Assembly: GCF_020524765.1 (NCBI RefSeq)
Contig: NZ_JAIVLR010000001.1
Location: 1,054,001-1,118,000 of the forward strand
DNA: 64,000 nt
From: Qipengyuania gaetbuli
GTDB lineage: Bacteria > Pseudomonadota > Alphaproteobacteria > Sphingomonadales > Sphingomonadaceae
Direction: 5' to 3'
The position numbers and the translations under genes were made by a program. Under the pieces are notes generated by a model. It was not told the DNA's origin. It worked only from the letters and a program-made list of their open reading frames with translations, and did not search any database. Shown here piece after piece: positions 57,180-64,000 of this stretch (the first letter of the stretch is position 1; the number at the start of each line of letters is the position of its first letter).

Positions 57180-57893
57180 TTGCAGCTAGATCTCGGACCG
57201 GACCCCCGCACCGAAACGCTGCGCCGGTTGCAGGCGCTGCTCGTCCAGCGGTTCGGACGGATCGAGCGCGCGGCAGCCGAATGGCGCAGGCCCGAATGGG
57301 TGCTGGTCCAGGGCGTGATCGGCGCGCGCACCAAGTCCGAGGTGTCGAACGCAGCGACGGATCGGCTGCTGGCGCGCTACGGTTCGTGGGAAGCAGTCGC
57401 CGATGCGCCGCTGAAGGAACTGCAGGCTGAGCTGGCGACGCAAACCTACCCCAATATCGCGGCAGAACGGCTCAAGGCGAGCCTAACCGCGCTTGTGGCC
57501 CTGCGCGGGGCCGTGGACCTCTCGCACCTCGCCGACATGGATACGCTTGCGGCCATGCGCTGGCTCGAACAGCTGCCCGGCATCGGGCGCAAGATCGCGG
57601 CAGGCGTAATGAACGCCTCCACGCTGGACCGCCGCGCGATCGTGCTCGACGGACATCACACGCGGGTTCTCCAGCGGATGGGCCTCGTGCCGGCCAAGGC
57701 CACGACCGACCGCGCCTTCGATGCGATCATGCCCGTCATACCGGACGAATGGAGCGCCGCCGATTATGACGAGCATCACCTGCTGATGAAGAAGCTGGGC
57801 CAGACCTGGTGCCGGCCTTCCTCGCCCGAATGCGGGACCTGCCCCGCCCTCGCTTTGTGCGACACAGGAACCAAGCGCACCGCCGCCCGCTAG
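57180..57893 (+). CDS. endonuclease III-like DNA glycosylase with Fe-S cluster
   Basis: The 237-residue product has the helix-hairpin-helix LEQLPGIGRKIAAGVMN with Lys in GRK, followed by IVLDGHHTRVLQRMG with Asp at the expected place. A C-terminal cluster with C-x6-C-x2-C-x5-C spacing follows (CRPSSPECGTCPALALC). It is clearly Nth/MutY superfamily but divergent from the following Nth. The substrate lesion is unknown. The start is probably TTG at 57180, one base after the guaA stop, with GGGAG before it; an ATG inside guaA (57135) is less likely. Confidence 0.85.
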   Translation: MQLDLGPDPRTETLRRLQALLVQRFGRIERAAAEWRRPEWVLVQGVIGARTKSEVSNAATDRLLARYGSWEAVADAPLKELQAELATQTYPNIAAERLKASLTALVALRGAVDLSHLADMDTLAAMRWLEQLPGIGRKIAAGVMNASTLDRRAIVLDGHHTRVLQRMGLVPAKATTDRAFDAIMPVIPDEWSAADYDEHHLLMKKLGQTWCRPSSPECGTCPALALCDTGTKRTAAR

Positions 57894-57900
57894 GAAGGCG

Positions 57901-58551
57901 ATGCTGACACGCGAAGAGGTCGAAGAAGTCTATCGCCGCCTGGCTGCGGCAATGCCCGGTCGCACTCGCGGCGCGAAAGGGCCCAAGGGGCAACCCGACG
58001 CTTTCCGATCCTGCATTTCCTGCATGCTGTCCGCGCAGTCGCTCGACCGCAATACCGCCAAGGCCTGCCGCGCGCTCTTCGCCCTGGCGACCACGCCCGA
58101 AGAGATGCTGGCGCTGGACGACGCAGAGATCGCGGCCGCGATCAGGCCTTGCGGGCTCTACAACATGAAGACGCGCAACATCCGTGCGTTCTGCTCGGCC
58201 CTGTTGGAGCGGCACGGCGGCGTAGTGCCCGACACGCGCGAAGGGCTGCTTGCGCTACCCGGAATCGGGCGCAAATGCGCCGACATCGTGCTGAGCTTCA
58301 CTTTCGGAAAGGACGTCATCGCGGTCGACACGCATGTCCACCGCGTATGCAACCGCATCGGCCTGACCGAAGCGAAGACGGCGGACAGGACCGCGCAGCA
58401 GCTCGAGGACCGCTCGCCCGCCTGGTCGCTGCGCGATGGGCATTTCTGGCTAATCCAGTTCGGCAAGCGCGTCTGCACTGCCCGCGCACCCAGGTGCGGA
58501 CAGTGCCCGGTTAGCGACTTGTGCGAATATTACGCGCTGCCTTCCGGCTGA
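57901..58551 (+). CDS. nth: endonuclease III
   Basis: Endonuclease III removes oxidised pyrimidines and cleaves abasic sites. The 216-residue product has FRSCISCMLSAQSLDRNT, the helix-hairpin-helix LALPGIGRKCADIVLSF with catalytic Lys in GRK, IAVDTHVHRVCNRIG with catalytic Asp, and the 4Fe-4S motif CTARAPRCGQCPVSDLC (C-x6-C-x2-C-x5-C). It is directly downstream of a second, divergent endonuclease III-like gene, 7 bp away, so both are probably co-transcribed with guaA. Confidence 0.95.
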   Translation: MLTREEVEEVYRRLAAAMPGRTRGAKGPKGQPDAFRSCISCMLSAQSLDRNTAKACRALFALATTPEEMLALDDAEIAAAIRPCGLYNMKTRNIRAFCSALLERHGGVVPDTREGLLALPGIGRKCADIVLSFTFGKDVIAVDTHVHRVCNRIGLTEAKTADRTAQQLEDRSPAWSLRDGHFWLIQFGKRVCTARAPRCGQCPVSDLCEYYALPSG

Positions 58552-58554
58552 ACG

Positions 58555-58974
58555 TCAGCCTTCGCCTTCCTTGTCGGCAAGGCGGTAGGGGACGAAATCA
58601 TCGAGGAAGATGAAGCCGGTGTACATGTCCGAGAAACGGTCGCGCGTGGTGATCTGGTCGCTGCGGCACAGCTGCGAACCGCTGAACTTCCGGATTACCA
58701 TGTAGTCGCTGTCGTCGATCGCGTCGGGCGTCTTGGTGTAGTTCACCCAGATCGTGTTGCCCGACTTGTAGACCAGCGCGGTCTCGTCGATGCGCGTAAG
58801 GGGACGCGAGCCGATCATGGTAATGCAGCTTTCCGGCTTACCCGCGACGCGGCCTTCGAGCATCTTGGCGAGCTTGGCCTCGCCCTTGGTCATCTCGGCC
58901 TGTTCTTCGGCGTGAGCGACGGGAGCGGCCAGCAGGCCGAGGGCAGCGGAAGCAAGAGCAAGGCGTCTGATCAT
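58555..58974 (-). CDS. hypothetical secreted protein
   Basis: The 139-residue product has a signal peptide (LALASAALGLLAAPVAHA). The mature part contains AGKPESCITMIGSRPLTRID and GNTIWVNYTKTPDAIDDSDYMVIRKFSGSQLC. It ends TGFIFLDDFVPYRLADKEGEG. The two Cys may pair. I recognise no named family, though similar proteins seem typical of sphingomonads. AAGGAGA precedes the ATG. It converges on nth with three bases between the stops. Confidence 0.75.
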   Translation of the reverse strand: MIRRLALASAALGLLAAPVAHAEEQAEMTKGEAKLAKMLEGRVAGKPESCITMIGSRPLTRIDETALVYKSGNTIWVNYTKTPDAIDDSDYMVIRKFSGSQLCRSDQITTRDRFSDMYTGFIFLDDFVPYRLADKEGEG

Positions 58975-59049
58975 CGCGATTCTCCTTGAAGGATATAACC
59001 TTGTATCATGGCCAAAATGAACCGGCGATGAGTCGAGCCCTGGAAGCGC

Positions 59050-60474
59050 TCAGCCAGTGCCGCCTACGGTGATCCCGTCGATCAGCAGGCTGGGCTGGCC
59101 GACGCCGGCAGGCACGCTCTGCCCGCCCTTGCCGCACATTCCCACGCCCTGGTCGAGCGCCATGTCGTTGCCGATGCCCTTGACGCGCGTCAGCACGCTG
59201 GGCCCGTCGCCGATCAGCGTCGCGCCCTTGATCGGGGCGACGACCTTGCCCTTTTCGACCTTGTAGGCTTCCGTGCAGGCGAAGACGAACTTGCCGCTGG
59301 TGATGTCGACCTGGCCGCCGCCGAAGCTGGTGGCGTAGATACCGTCGTCGACGCGAGACAGCAGCTCTTCCGGATCGTCCTGGCCGCCCTGCATGAAGGT
59401 ATTGGTCATCCGCACCATCGGCGCGTGCTGGTAGCTTTCGCGGCGCCCGTTGCCGGTCGGCTCGGCACCCATCAGCCGCGCATTGAGGCGGTCCTGCATG
59501 TAGCCCTTGAGGATGCCGTCCTCGATCAACACCGTTTCACGCGTCGGCGTGCCCTCGTCGTCGATGGTGAGCGAGCCGCGCCGGTCGGCGAGCGAACCGT
59601 CATCGATGACCGTCACGCCGGGCGAGGCAACGCGTTCGCCGATGCGGCCCGAAAAGGCGCTGGTACCCTTGCGGTTGAAATCGCCCTCGAGCCCGTGGCC
59701 GACCGCCTCGTGCAGCAGCACGCCGCACCAGCCGGGGCCGAGCAGGACGGTCTTCTCGCCCGCCGGGGCAGCAATGCTTTCGAGGTTCACCAGTGCCTGT
59801 CGCACTGCCTCGTCGATGGCGTACATCCACGCGCCCTCGTCGAACAGGCGGTCGTAGAGATGGCGTCCGCCGAAACCGTAGGCGCCCGTTTCGCGCCGCC
59901 CGTCCTGTTCGGCGACGACCGACACGTTGAGCCGCACCAGCGGGCGGATGTCGCGCGCGACATGGCCGTCGGGACGCACGATCTCGACCACGCTCCAGCT
60001 GGCGGCGAGGCTGGCGGACACCTGCGCCACGCGCGGGTCCTTGGCACGGGCGACCGCATCGATCTTTTCCAGCAGCGCGACCTTCTCGGCAAAGGGCACG
60101 AGGTCGAGCGGGCAGGCATCGGTGTAGAGGTGGCGGTTGGTCCGCTCGGGCGGGGCAGCCAGCGGGCTCTTTGTTGCGTCGAGCAGCTTGAGCGTTTCGC
60201 CCGCGCGCGCGATGGCCGCCGCGCTGATCTCGTTGGCGTGGGCAAAGCCGGTCATCTCGCCCGACACGCCGCGCAGCCCGAAGCCCGAATCGCGGCTGTA
60301 GTCGGCGGTCTTCAGCCGGCCGTCGTCGAAGCCGAAGGCCTCGGACGCGATGAACTGGAGGTACAGTTCCCCGTCATCGCAGGACGAGAGCAGCTGGCGC
60401 GTCAGGCGCTGCGCCTCTGCCGGGTCCAGTTTCGTGCCGTATAGGAGTGCGTGCGGGTCGTTGGCTTGCGTCAT
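59050..60474 (-). CDS. tldD: TldD-family metalloprotease
   Basis: TldD works with TldE/PmbA to cleave unfolded peptides and to mature some modified peptides. The 474-residue product has the metal motif LLHEAVGHGLEGDFNRKGTS (H-E-x-x-x-H) near residue 255 and a GTPTRETVLIEDGILKGYM stretch. YQHAPMVRMTNTFM and CTEAYKVEKGKVVAPIKGATLIGDGP follow. The partner pmbA is not in the window. ATG 60474 is chosen over a TTG three codons earlier. It is separate from the gene at 60517 by 42 bp. Confidence 0.94.
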   Translation of the reverse strand: MTQANDPHALLYGTKLDPAEAQRLTRQLLSSCDDGELYLQFIASEAFGFDDGRLKTADYSRDSGFGLRGVSGEMTGFAHANEISAAAIARAGETLKLLDATKSPLAAPPERTNRHLYTDACPLDLVPFAEKVALLEKIDAVARAKDPRVAQVSASLAASWSVVEIVRPDGHVARDIRPLVRLNVSVVAEQDGRRETGAYGFGGRHLYDRLFDEGAWMYAIDEAVRQALVNLESIAAPAGEKTVLLGPGWCGVLLHEAVGHGLEGDFNRKGTSAFSGRIGERVASPGVTVIDDGSLADRRGSLTIDDEGTPTRETVLIEDGILKGYMQDRLNARLMGAEPTGNGRRESYQHAPMVRMTNTFMQGGQDDPEELLSRVDDGIYATSFGGGQVDITSGKFVFACTEAYKVEKGKVVAPIKGATLIGDGPSVLTRVKGIGNDMALDQGVGMCGKGGQSVPAGVGQPSLLIDGITVGGTG

Positions 60475-60516
60475 GCCAGCCAATGTAGGGACCTCGCGCG
60501 CGATAAGCGAGAGGGC

Positions 60517-60777
60517 TTACCGGTGGCCCGGATCGCCGCCTTCGGAAATGTCCATCAGCGCGGACTGGTCCACGCCGTCCGCCGGACCGCCTTCGAGGAC
60601 GAAGCGGCGGTCGCAATAGCCGCAGTCGACATAGCCGTGCTCGTCGATCTCGAGGTAGACCTTGGGATGGCCGAGCGCGATCGGCTTGTAGTTTTCACCG
60701 CTGCGGATGTCGGTTGCACCGTCGCACCACACGCGGCGCGTGGTGACCTTGGACACTTCGGGAGGAGGCAGGCTCAT
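60517..60777 (-). CDS. zinc-finger domain protein (NDUFS6-like)
   Basis: The 86-residue product has a zinc-binding set, C18, H37, C52 and C55 (VWCDG, LGHP, VDCGYC), with the context HPKVYLEIDEHGYVDCGYCDRRF. This matches the small zinc-finger family related to the NDUFS6 subunit of complex I. It may play an assembly or accessory role in respiratory complex I, though no nuo genes adjoin. Co-transcription with tldD is possible. Confidence 0.85.
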   Translation of the reverse strand: MSLPPPEVSKVTTRRVWCDGATDIRSGENYKPIALGHPKVYLEIDEHGYVDCGYCDRRFVLEGGPADGVDQSALMDISEGGDPGHR

Positions 60778-60832
60778 GAGAGGGGCCGATAATAGGTTTG
60801 ACGGAGGCGCTCAAGAGCCTAGGTCACGCTGC

Positions 60833-61771
60833 ATGACCACGCCTCCTGCGATCCGCATCGACAACCTCGTCAAGGAATACGCCCCACCCGGTCCCGGAGA
60901 GCCGCCCAAGCTGGCGCTGAAGGGTGTCAGTTTCGACGTGCCGCAGGGCGGCGTCTTCGGCCTGCTCGGCCCCAATGGCGCGGGCAAGTCGACGCTGATC
61001 AACATCCTTGCAGGCCTTGTGCGCAAGACTTCCGGAAGCGCGGAAATCTGGGGTTTCGACATCGACGACAACCCCCGCAATGCCAAGCGTTCAATCGGCA
61101 TCGTGCCGCAGGAAATCGTCTTCGATCCCTTCTTCACCCCGTTCGAGGTGCTGGAAAACCAGGGCGGTTTTTACGGCATCGGCAAGAAAGACCGGCGCAG
61201 CGAGGAACTGCTTGCCGCCGTCCACCTTGCCGACAAGCGCGATGCCTATGCCCGGACGCTGTCGGGCGGGATGAAGCGCCGCCTGCTGATTGCCAAGGCC
61301 ATGGTGCACTCGCCGCCGATTCTCGTGCTCGACGAGCCGACTGCGGGCGTCGACGTCGAACTGCGCCGCCAGCTGTGGGAACTGGTGCAGGAACTGAACG
61401 ACGAAGGCGTGACGGTCGTGCTGACCACGCACTACCTCGAGGAAGCGGAGCAGCTGTGCGACCGCATCGCGATCATCAACCACGGCGAGCTCATCGCCAA
61501 CAAGCCGACCCGCGAACTGGTGGGCATGGCGCGCGAGAAGATCGTCTCGGTCACGGTCGACAAGGACCTCGGCGGGCCGATCATGGAAGAAGCCTTCCTG
61601 CGCGCCGACGTGGTCGAACCGCGCCGGCTCGACATTACCTACGACCGCGACAAGGCGAGCGCGGGGCAGGTGCTCGCGCTCGTCCAGTCGCATGGCTACG
61701 GTATCGAGGACGTGACCACCCGCGAGGCGGACCTCGAGGATGTCTTCGTCCAGCTTACCGGGTCTGGCTGA
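60833..61771 (+). CDS. ABC transporter ATP-binding protein
   Basis: The 312-residue product has Walker A GPNGAGKST near residue 48, LSGGMKRRLLIAKAMVHSP and LVLDEPTAGVDVELRR. The switch His is in TTHYLEEAEQLCDRI. A C-terminal extension follows (about 220-312), as in DrrA/CcmA- or gliding-type exporters. A matching permease gene is not seen downstream: the next genes face the other way or are nadB. ATG 60833 is chosen because a frame from 60707 overlaps the zinc-finger gene. The substrate is unknown. Confidence 0.88.
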   Translation: MTTPPAIRIDNLVKEYAPPGPGEPPKLALKGVSFDVPQGGVFGLLGPNGAGKSTLINILAGLVRKTSGSAEIWGFDIDDNPRNAKRSIGIVPQEIVFDPFFTPFEVLENQGGFYGIGKKDRRSEELLAAVHLADKRDAYARTLSGGMKRRLLIAKAMVHSPPILVLDEPTAGVDVELRRQLWELVQELNDEGVTVVLTTHYLEEAEQLCDRIAIINHGELIANKPTRELVGMAREKIVSVTVDKDLGGPIMEEAFLRADVVEPRRLDITYDRDKASAGQVLALVQSHGYGIEDVTTREADLEDVFVQLTGSG

Positions 61772-61774
61772 TCC

Positions 61775-61963
61775 TCAGACGAAGTTGCGCGGGCCAAGGC
61801 CTGCGTCCTTCACCCGGATCACGCCCCAGACGTGCGGTTCGATCTCTTCCATCGGTGTCTTGCAGCATTTGCATTTGCCGACATGCATGCCGCCCGACTT
61901 GCGCATGTTGGCATGATCGACGGCGTGGCGCCCGAAGGCGCAGGCAAGCAGACCCATTTTCAT
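61775..61963 (-). CDS. small Cys-rich hypothetical protein
   Basis: The 62-residue product has MGLLACAFGRHAVDHANM and a C-x-C-C arrangement in KCKCCKTPMEEIEPHVWG. This suggests a small metal-binding protein, and the His-rich first half supports that. GGAGGG lies upstream of the ATG. It converges on the ABC ATPase gene with three bases between stops. I recognise no named family. Confidence 0.6.
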   Translation of the reverse strand: MKMGLLACAFGRHAVDHANMRKSGGMHVGKCKCCKTPMEEIEPHVWGVIRVKDAGLGPRNFV

Positions 61964-62097
61964 TTTTTTGCGACCCTCCAAAGTCCCGGGACCCCTGTTA
62001 ACGCTCGCATAAAGCGCAAATCCGCGGTGTTAAGCGGGGAATCGGTGAGGCGTTCTGTGCTTGCCGCATGGCGATTGCATGGGCATGACACCGCCCC

Positions 62098-63675
62098 ATG
62101 AAACACGACGTCCTCGTCATCGGATCAGGGGCGGCCGGCCTCACCGCCGCGCTCGAACTCGCCCAGCACAAGAAGGTGTTGGTGCTGGCCAAGGGCAAGC
62201 TGACCAGCGGCTCGACCGCCTGGGCGCAGGGCGGCATCGCGGCCGTGCTGGACGCTGGCGACACGTTCGAAAACCACATCCACGACACGATGGTGGCCGG
62301 CGCCGGCCTCAACGATCTCGAGACGGTCGAATTCGTCATCGAACGTGCCCCTGCGGCGATCGACCGGTTGTGCGAACTGGGCGTGCCCTTCAACCGCGAG
62401 GAAGGCGATCTCCACCTCACCCGTGAAGGCGGACACTCGCACCGTCGCATCGTCCATGTGAACGATGCGACCGGCTGGGCCGTGCAGGCCGCCCTGCTCA
62501 AGGCGGCGGAGGAAAACCCCAATATCACCCTGCTGCCTAACCAGAGCTGCATCGACCTCATCACCGGCCGCAACCAGAAGGACTATTCGGGATCGGGCCG
62601 CGTCTGGGGCGCCTATGCGCTCGACGAGGAGAGCGGCAAGGTCGTCGCCCACCTAGCGAAGGCGACCGTGCTGGCCGCGGGCGGAGCAGGCCGCGTCTAC
62701 CTCTTCTCGACCGCTCCGCGCGGCGCGACCGGAGACGGCATCGCGATGGCGTGGCGGGCGGGTGCGCGCGTCTCCAACATGGAGATGATGCAGTTCCACC
62801 CGACCTGTCTCTACAATCTCGAGGTCAAGAACTTCCTCATCACCGAAGCGGTGCGCGGAGAGGGCGGGCGCCTGTACAACCCGGTTACGGGCGAACGCTA
62901 CATGGAGAAATACGACGCGGAGCGCATGGAGCTGGCCCCGCGCGATATCGTGGCGCGCGCGAACGACGACCAGATCAAGCGCTACGGCCTCGACTATGTC
63001 CACCTCGACATCAGCCACCAGCCGCCCGAATTCGTGAAGGAGCATTTCCCCACGATCCACGAAAAGCTGCTCGGCCTCGGCATCGACATGACGAAGCAGC
63101 CGATCCCGGTTGTCCCCGCCCAGCATTACACCTGCGGCGGGGTGAAGGTGGACCTCGATGCGCGCACCGACCTGCCGGGCCTGTGGGCAGCGGGCGAATG
63201 CACCGAGAGCGGACTGCACGGGGCGAACCGCCTCGCGTCGAACTCGCTGCTCGAATGCTTCGTCTTCGGCGAGGCGGCGGCCAAGGACATCCTGCGCTGC
63301 TGGGACCAGCTCGACGAACCGCCGGAAATCCTGCCGTGGGACGAAAGCCGCGTCACCGATTCCGACGAGGAAGTGGTCATCAAGCAGAACTGGACCGAAA
63401 TCCGCCGATTCATGTGGAACTATGTCGGTATCGTGCGCACTACCAAGCGCCTCGAACGCGCCGCGCACCGCATCCGCCTGCTGCGCGAGGAGGTGGAGGA
63501 TTATTACGGCCACTTCCGCGTAACCACCGACCTCATCGAACTGCGCAACCTGCTGGAATGCGCAGGGCTCATCGTGAACAGCGCCCTCAAGCGGCACGAG
63601 AGCCGCGGGCTGCATTTCATTCTCGATTATCCGGAAACTGACCCCGTCGCGCGCGACACGGTGCTGGTGCCCTAG
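62098..63675 (+). CDS. nadB: L-aspartate oxidase
   Basis: NadB oxidises aspartate to iminoaspartate with FAD in de novo NAD synthesis. The 525-residue product has the FAD motif VLVIGSGAAGLTAALELA at the start, and GSTAWAQGGIAAVL and HTREGGHS-type sequence (LTREGGHSHRRIVH). NMEMMQFHPTCLY, AQHYTCGGVKVD and WAAGECTESGLHGANRLASNSLLE follow. nadA and nadC are not in the window. No clear ribosome site precedes the ATG at 62098. Confidence 0.96.
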   Translation: MKHDVLVIGSGAAGLTAALELAQHKKVLVLAKGKLTSGSTAWAQGGIAAVLDAGDTFENHIHDTMVAGAGLNDLETVEFVIERAPAAIDRLCELGVPFNREEGDLHLTREGGHSHRRIVHVNDATGWAVQAALLKAAEENPNITLLPNQSCIDLITGRNQKDYSGSGRVWGAYALDEESGKVVAHLAKATVLAAGGAGRVYLFSTAPRGATGDGIAMAWRAGARVSNMEMMQFHPTCLYNLEVKNFLITEAVRGEGGRLYNPVTGERYMEKYDAERMELAPRDIVARANDDQIKRYGLDYVHLDISHQPPEFVKEHFPTIHEKLLGLGIDMTKQPIPVVPAQHYTCGGVKVDLDARTDLPGLWAAGECTESGLHGANRLASNSLLECFVFGEAAAKDILRCWDQLDEPPEILPWDESRVTDSDEEVVIKQNWTEIRRFMWNYVGIVRTTKRLERAAHRIRLLREEVEDYYGHFRVTTDLIELRNLLECAGLIVNSALKRHESRGLHFILDYPETDPVARDTVLVP

Positions 63676-63682
63676 ACAGTCC

Positions 63683-64000
63683 TTAAAGGCTGCTGCTGGC
63701 CCTTGCGCCCAGGGGTGGCAACCGGCGACCGAAGCGGTCGAAATCCGCATCGTCGGTCACGGTGATGCCGTCGGCGAAACGGAAATAGTCGAGCGTCGCC
63801 ATGCTGATGGGAACGGTGAACTTCACTCCGGCAAGGCTGTCCTCGATCCAGCAGACTGTGCCGGTCGCCGTCATGCCTGCCGGAAGCTGCAGTTCGACCT
63901 CGTCCCCGCGAGCGATGCTTTCGCCAAGGCCGCGCAGGCGGCAACCGGCGAGCGACAGATCCAGGATCTGCGCTTCACCGCGACATTCGGCCGACGAATA
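63683..64000 (-). CDS. PilZ-domain protein (5' end beyond the window)
   Basis: The open frame runs to the window edge, giving at least 105 C-terminal residues. It has AQILDLSLAGCRLRGLGE, GDEVELQLPAGM and GTVCWIEDSLAGVKFTVP, the D-x-S-x-x-G and strand pattern of a PilZ domain. The R-x3-R motif that binds c-di-GMP would lie beyond the edge. PilZ proteins act as c-di-GMP receptors. It converges on nadB. Confidence 0.8.
   Translation of the reverse strand, partial: YSSAECRGEAQILDLSLAGCRLRGLGESIARGDEVELQLPAGMTATGTVCWIEDSLAGVKFTVPISMATLDYFRFADGITVTDDADFDRFGRRLPPLGARASSSL

Noticed and set aside
55589-57334. 581-codon frame opposite guaA
   Set aside because: Antisense shadow; guaA motifs are complete.

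Overview
The window looks like chromosome from a GC-rich alphaproteobacterium of the order Sphingomonadales, most likely the Erythrobacteraceae (Erythrobacter, Qipengyuania or Altererythrobacter type). The grounds are indirect: two large TonB-dependent receptors, many small Sphingomonadales-type lipoproteins, an HWE-type histidine kinase, GANTC sites at cell-cycle promoters, an EcfG-type stress promoter, and frequent 4-base stop/start overlaps. No rRNA operon, CRISPR array, insertion sequence or complete prophage was seen. One tRNA gene, tRNA-Gly(GCC), is present.

Layout. 1-6350: tail of an unidentified protein, a hotdog thioesterase, alanine dehydrogenase, a DUF389 membrane protein, FtsK and a ThiE-like protein. 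6369-14371: YggS, a TonB-dependent receptor, GlnD and an acyl-CoA ligase. 14545-21319: Lgt with a MidA-like methyltransferase, a DUF2147 protein, an osmoprotectant ABC transporter with a lipoprotein, and a GAF/PAS HWE kinase. 21475-27998: leucine catabolism genes (ivd, mccB) around a PhnA-like protein, then an acyltransferase, a DUF1295 protein, a TetR regulator and a WcaI-like glycosyltransferase. 28116-30497: an orphan phage-like pair, the second gene broken by a one-base frameshift. 30576-40104: dcd, an enoyl-reductase-like protein, an acidic/His-rich TonB receptor, tRNA-Gly, CnoX, a LON-domain protein, an inverted hairpin pair, then the chain argB, yggT, folD, lipoprotein, marC. 40198-43815: small lipoproteins, two DUF1294 proteins, YdcH, a nuclease and an unannotated 45-residue ORF. 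43961-49411: class Ia ribonucleotide reductase (nrdB, nrdA) split by a glycosyltransferase, a DUF2171 gene and a probable small RNA. 50011-58551: a TonB-like periplasmic protein, a second acyl-CoA ligase, a 31-bp hairpin repeat, a TIR-TPR protein with a small partner, guaA and two tandem endonuclease III-like genes. 58555-64000: TldD, a zinc-finger protein, an ABC ATPase, NadB and a partial PilZ protein.

Most genes are housekeeping. The most interesting signals are regulatory. The regions upstream of ftsK, nrdA and nrdB share one layout: a TTG-type -35 and two GANTC (CcrM) sites 11-13 bp apart, the inner one abutting the -10. This suggests GcrA/CcrM cell-cycle control of chromosome segregation and dNTP supply. 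Between nrdB and the DUF2171 gene lies an exact GGAAC-N17-CGTT element followed by two terminator-like hairpins, a candidate EcfG-dependent small RNA. The TIR-membrane-TPR protein with its small partner is the best candidate for an undescribed defence or signalling module. All functional calls come from reading the sequence; no database search was run.
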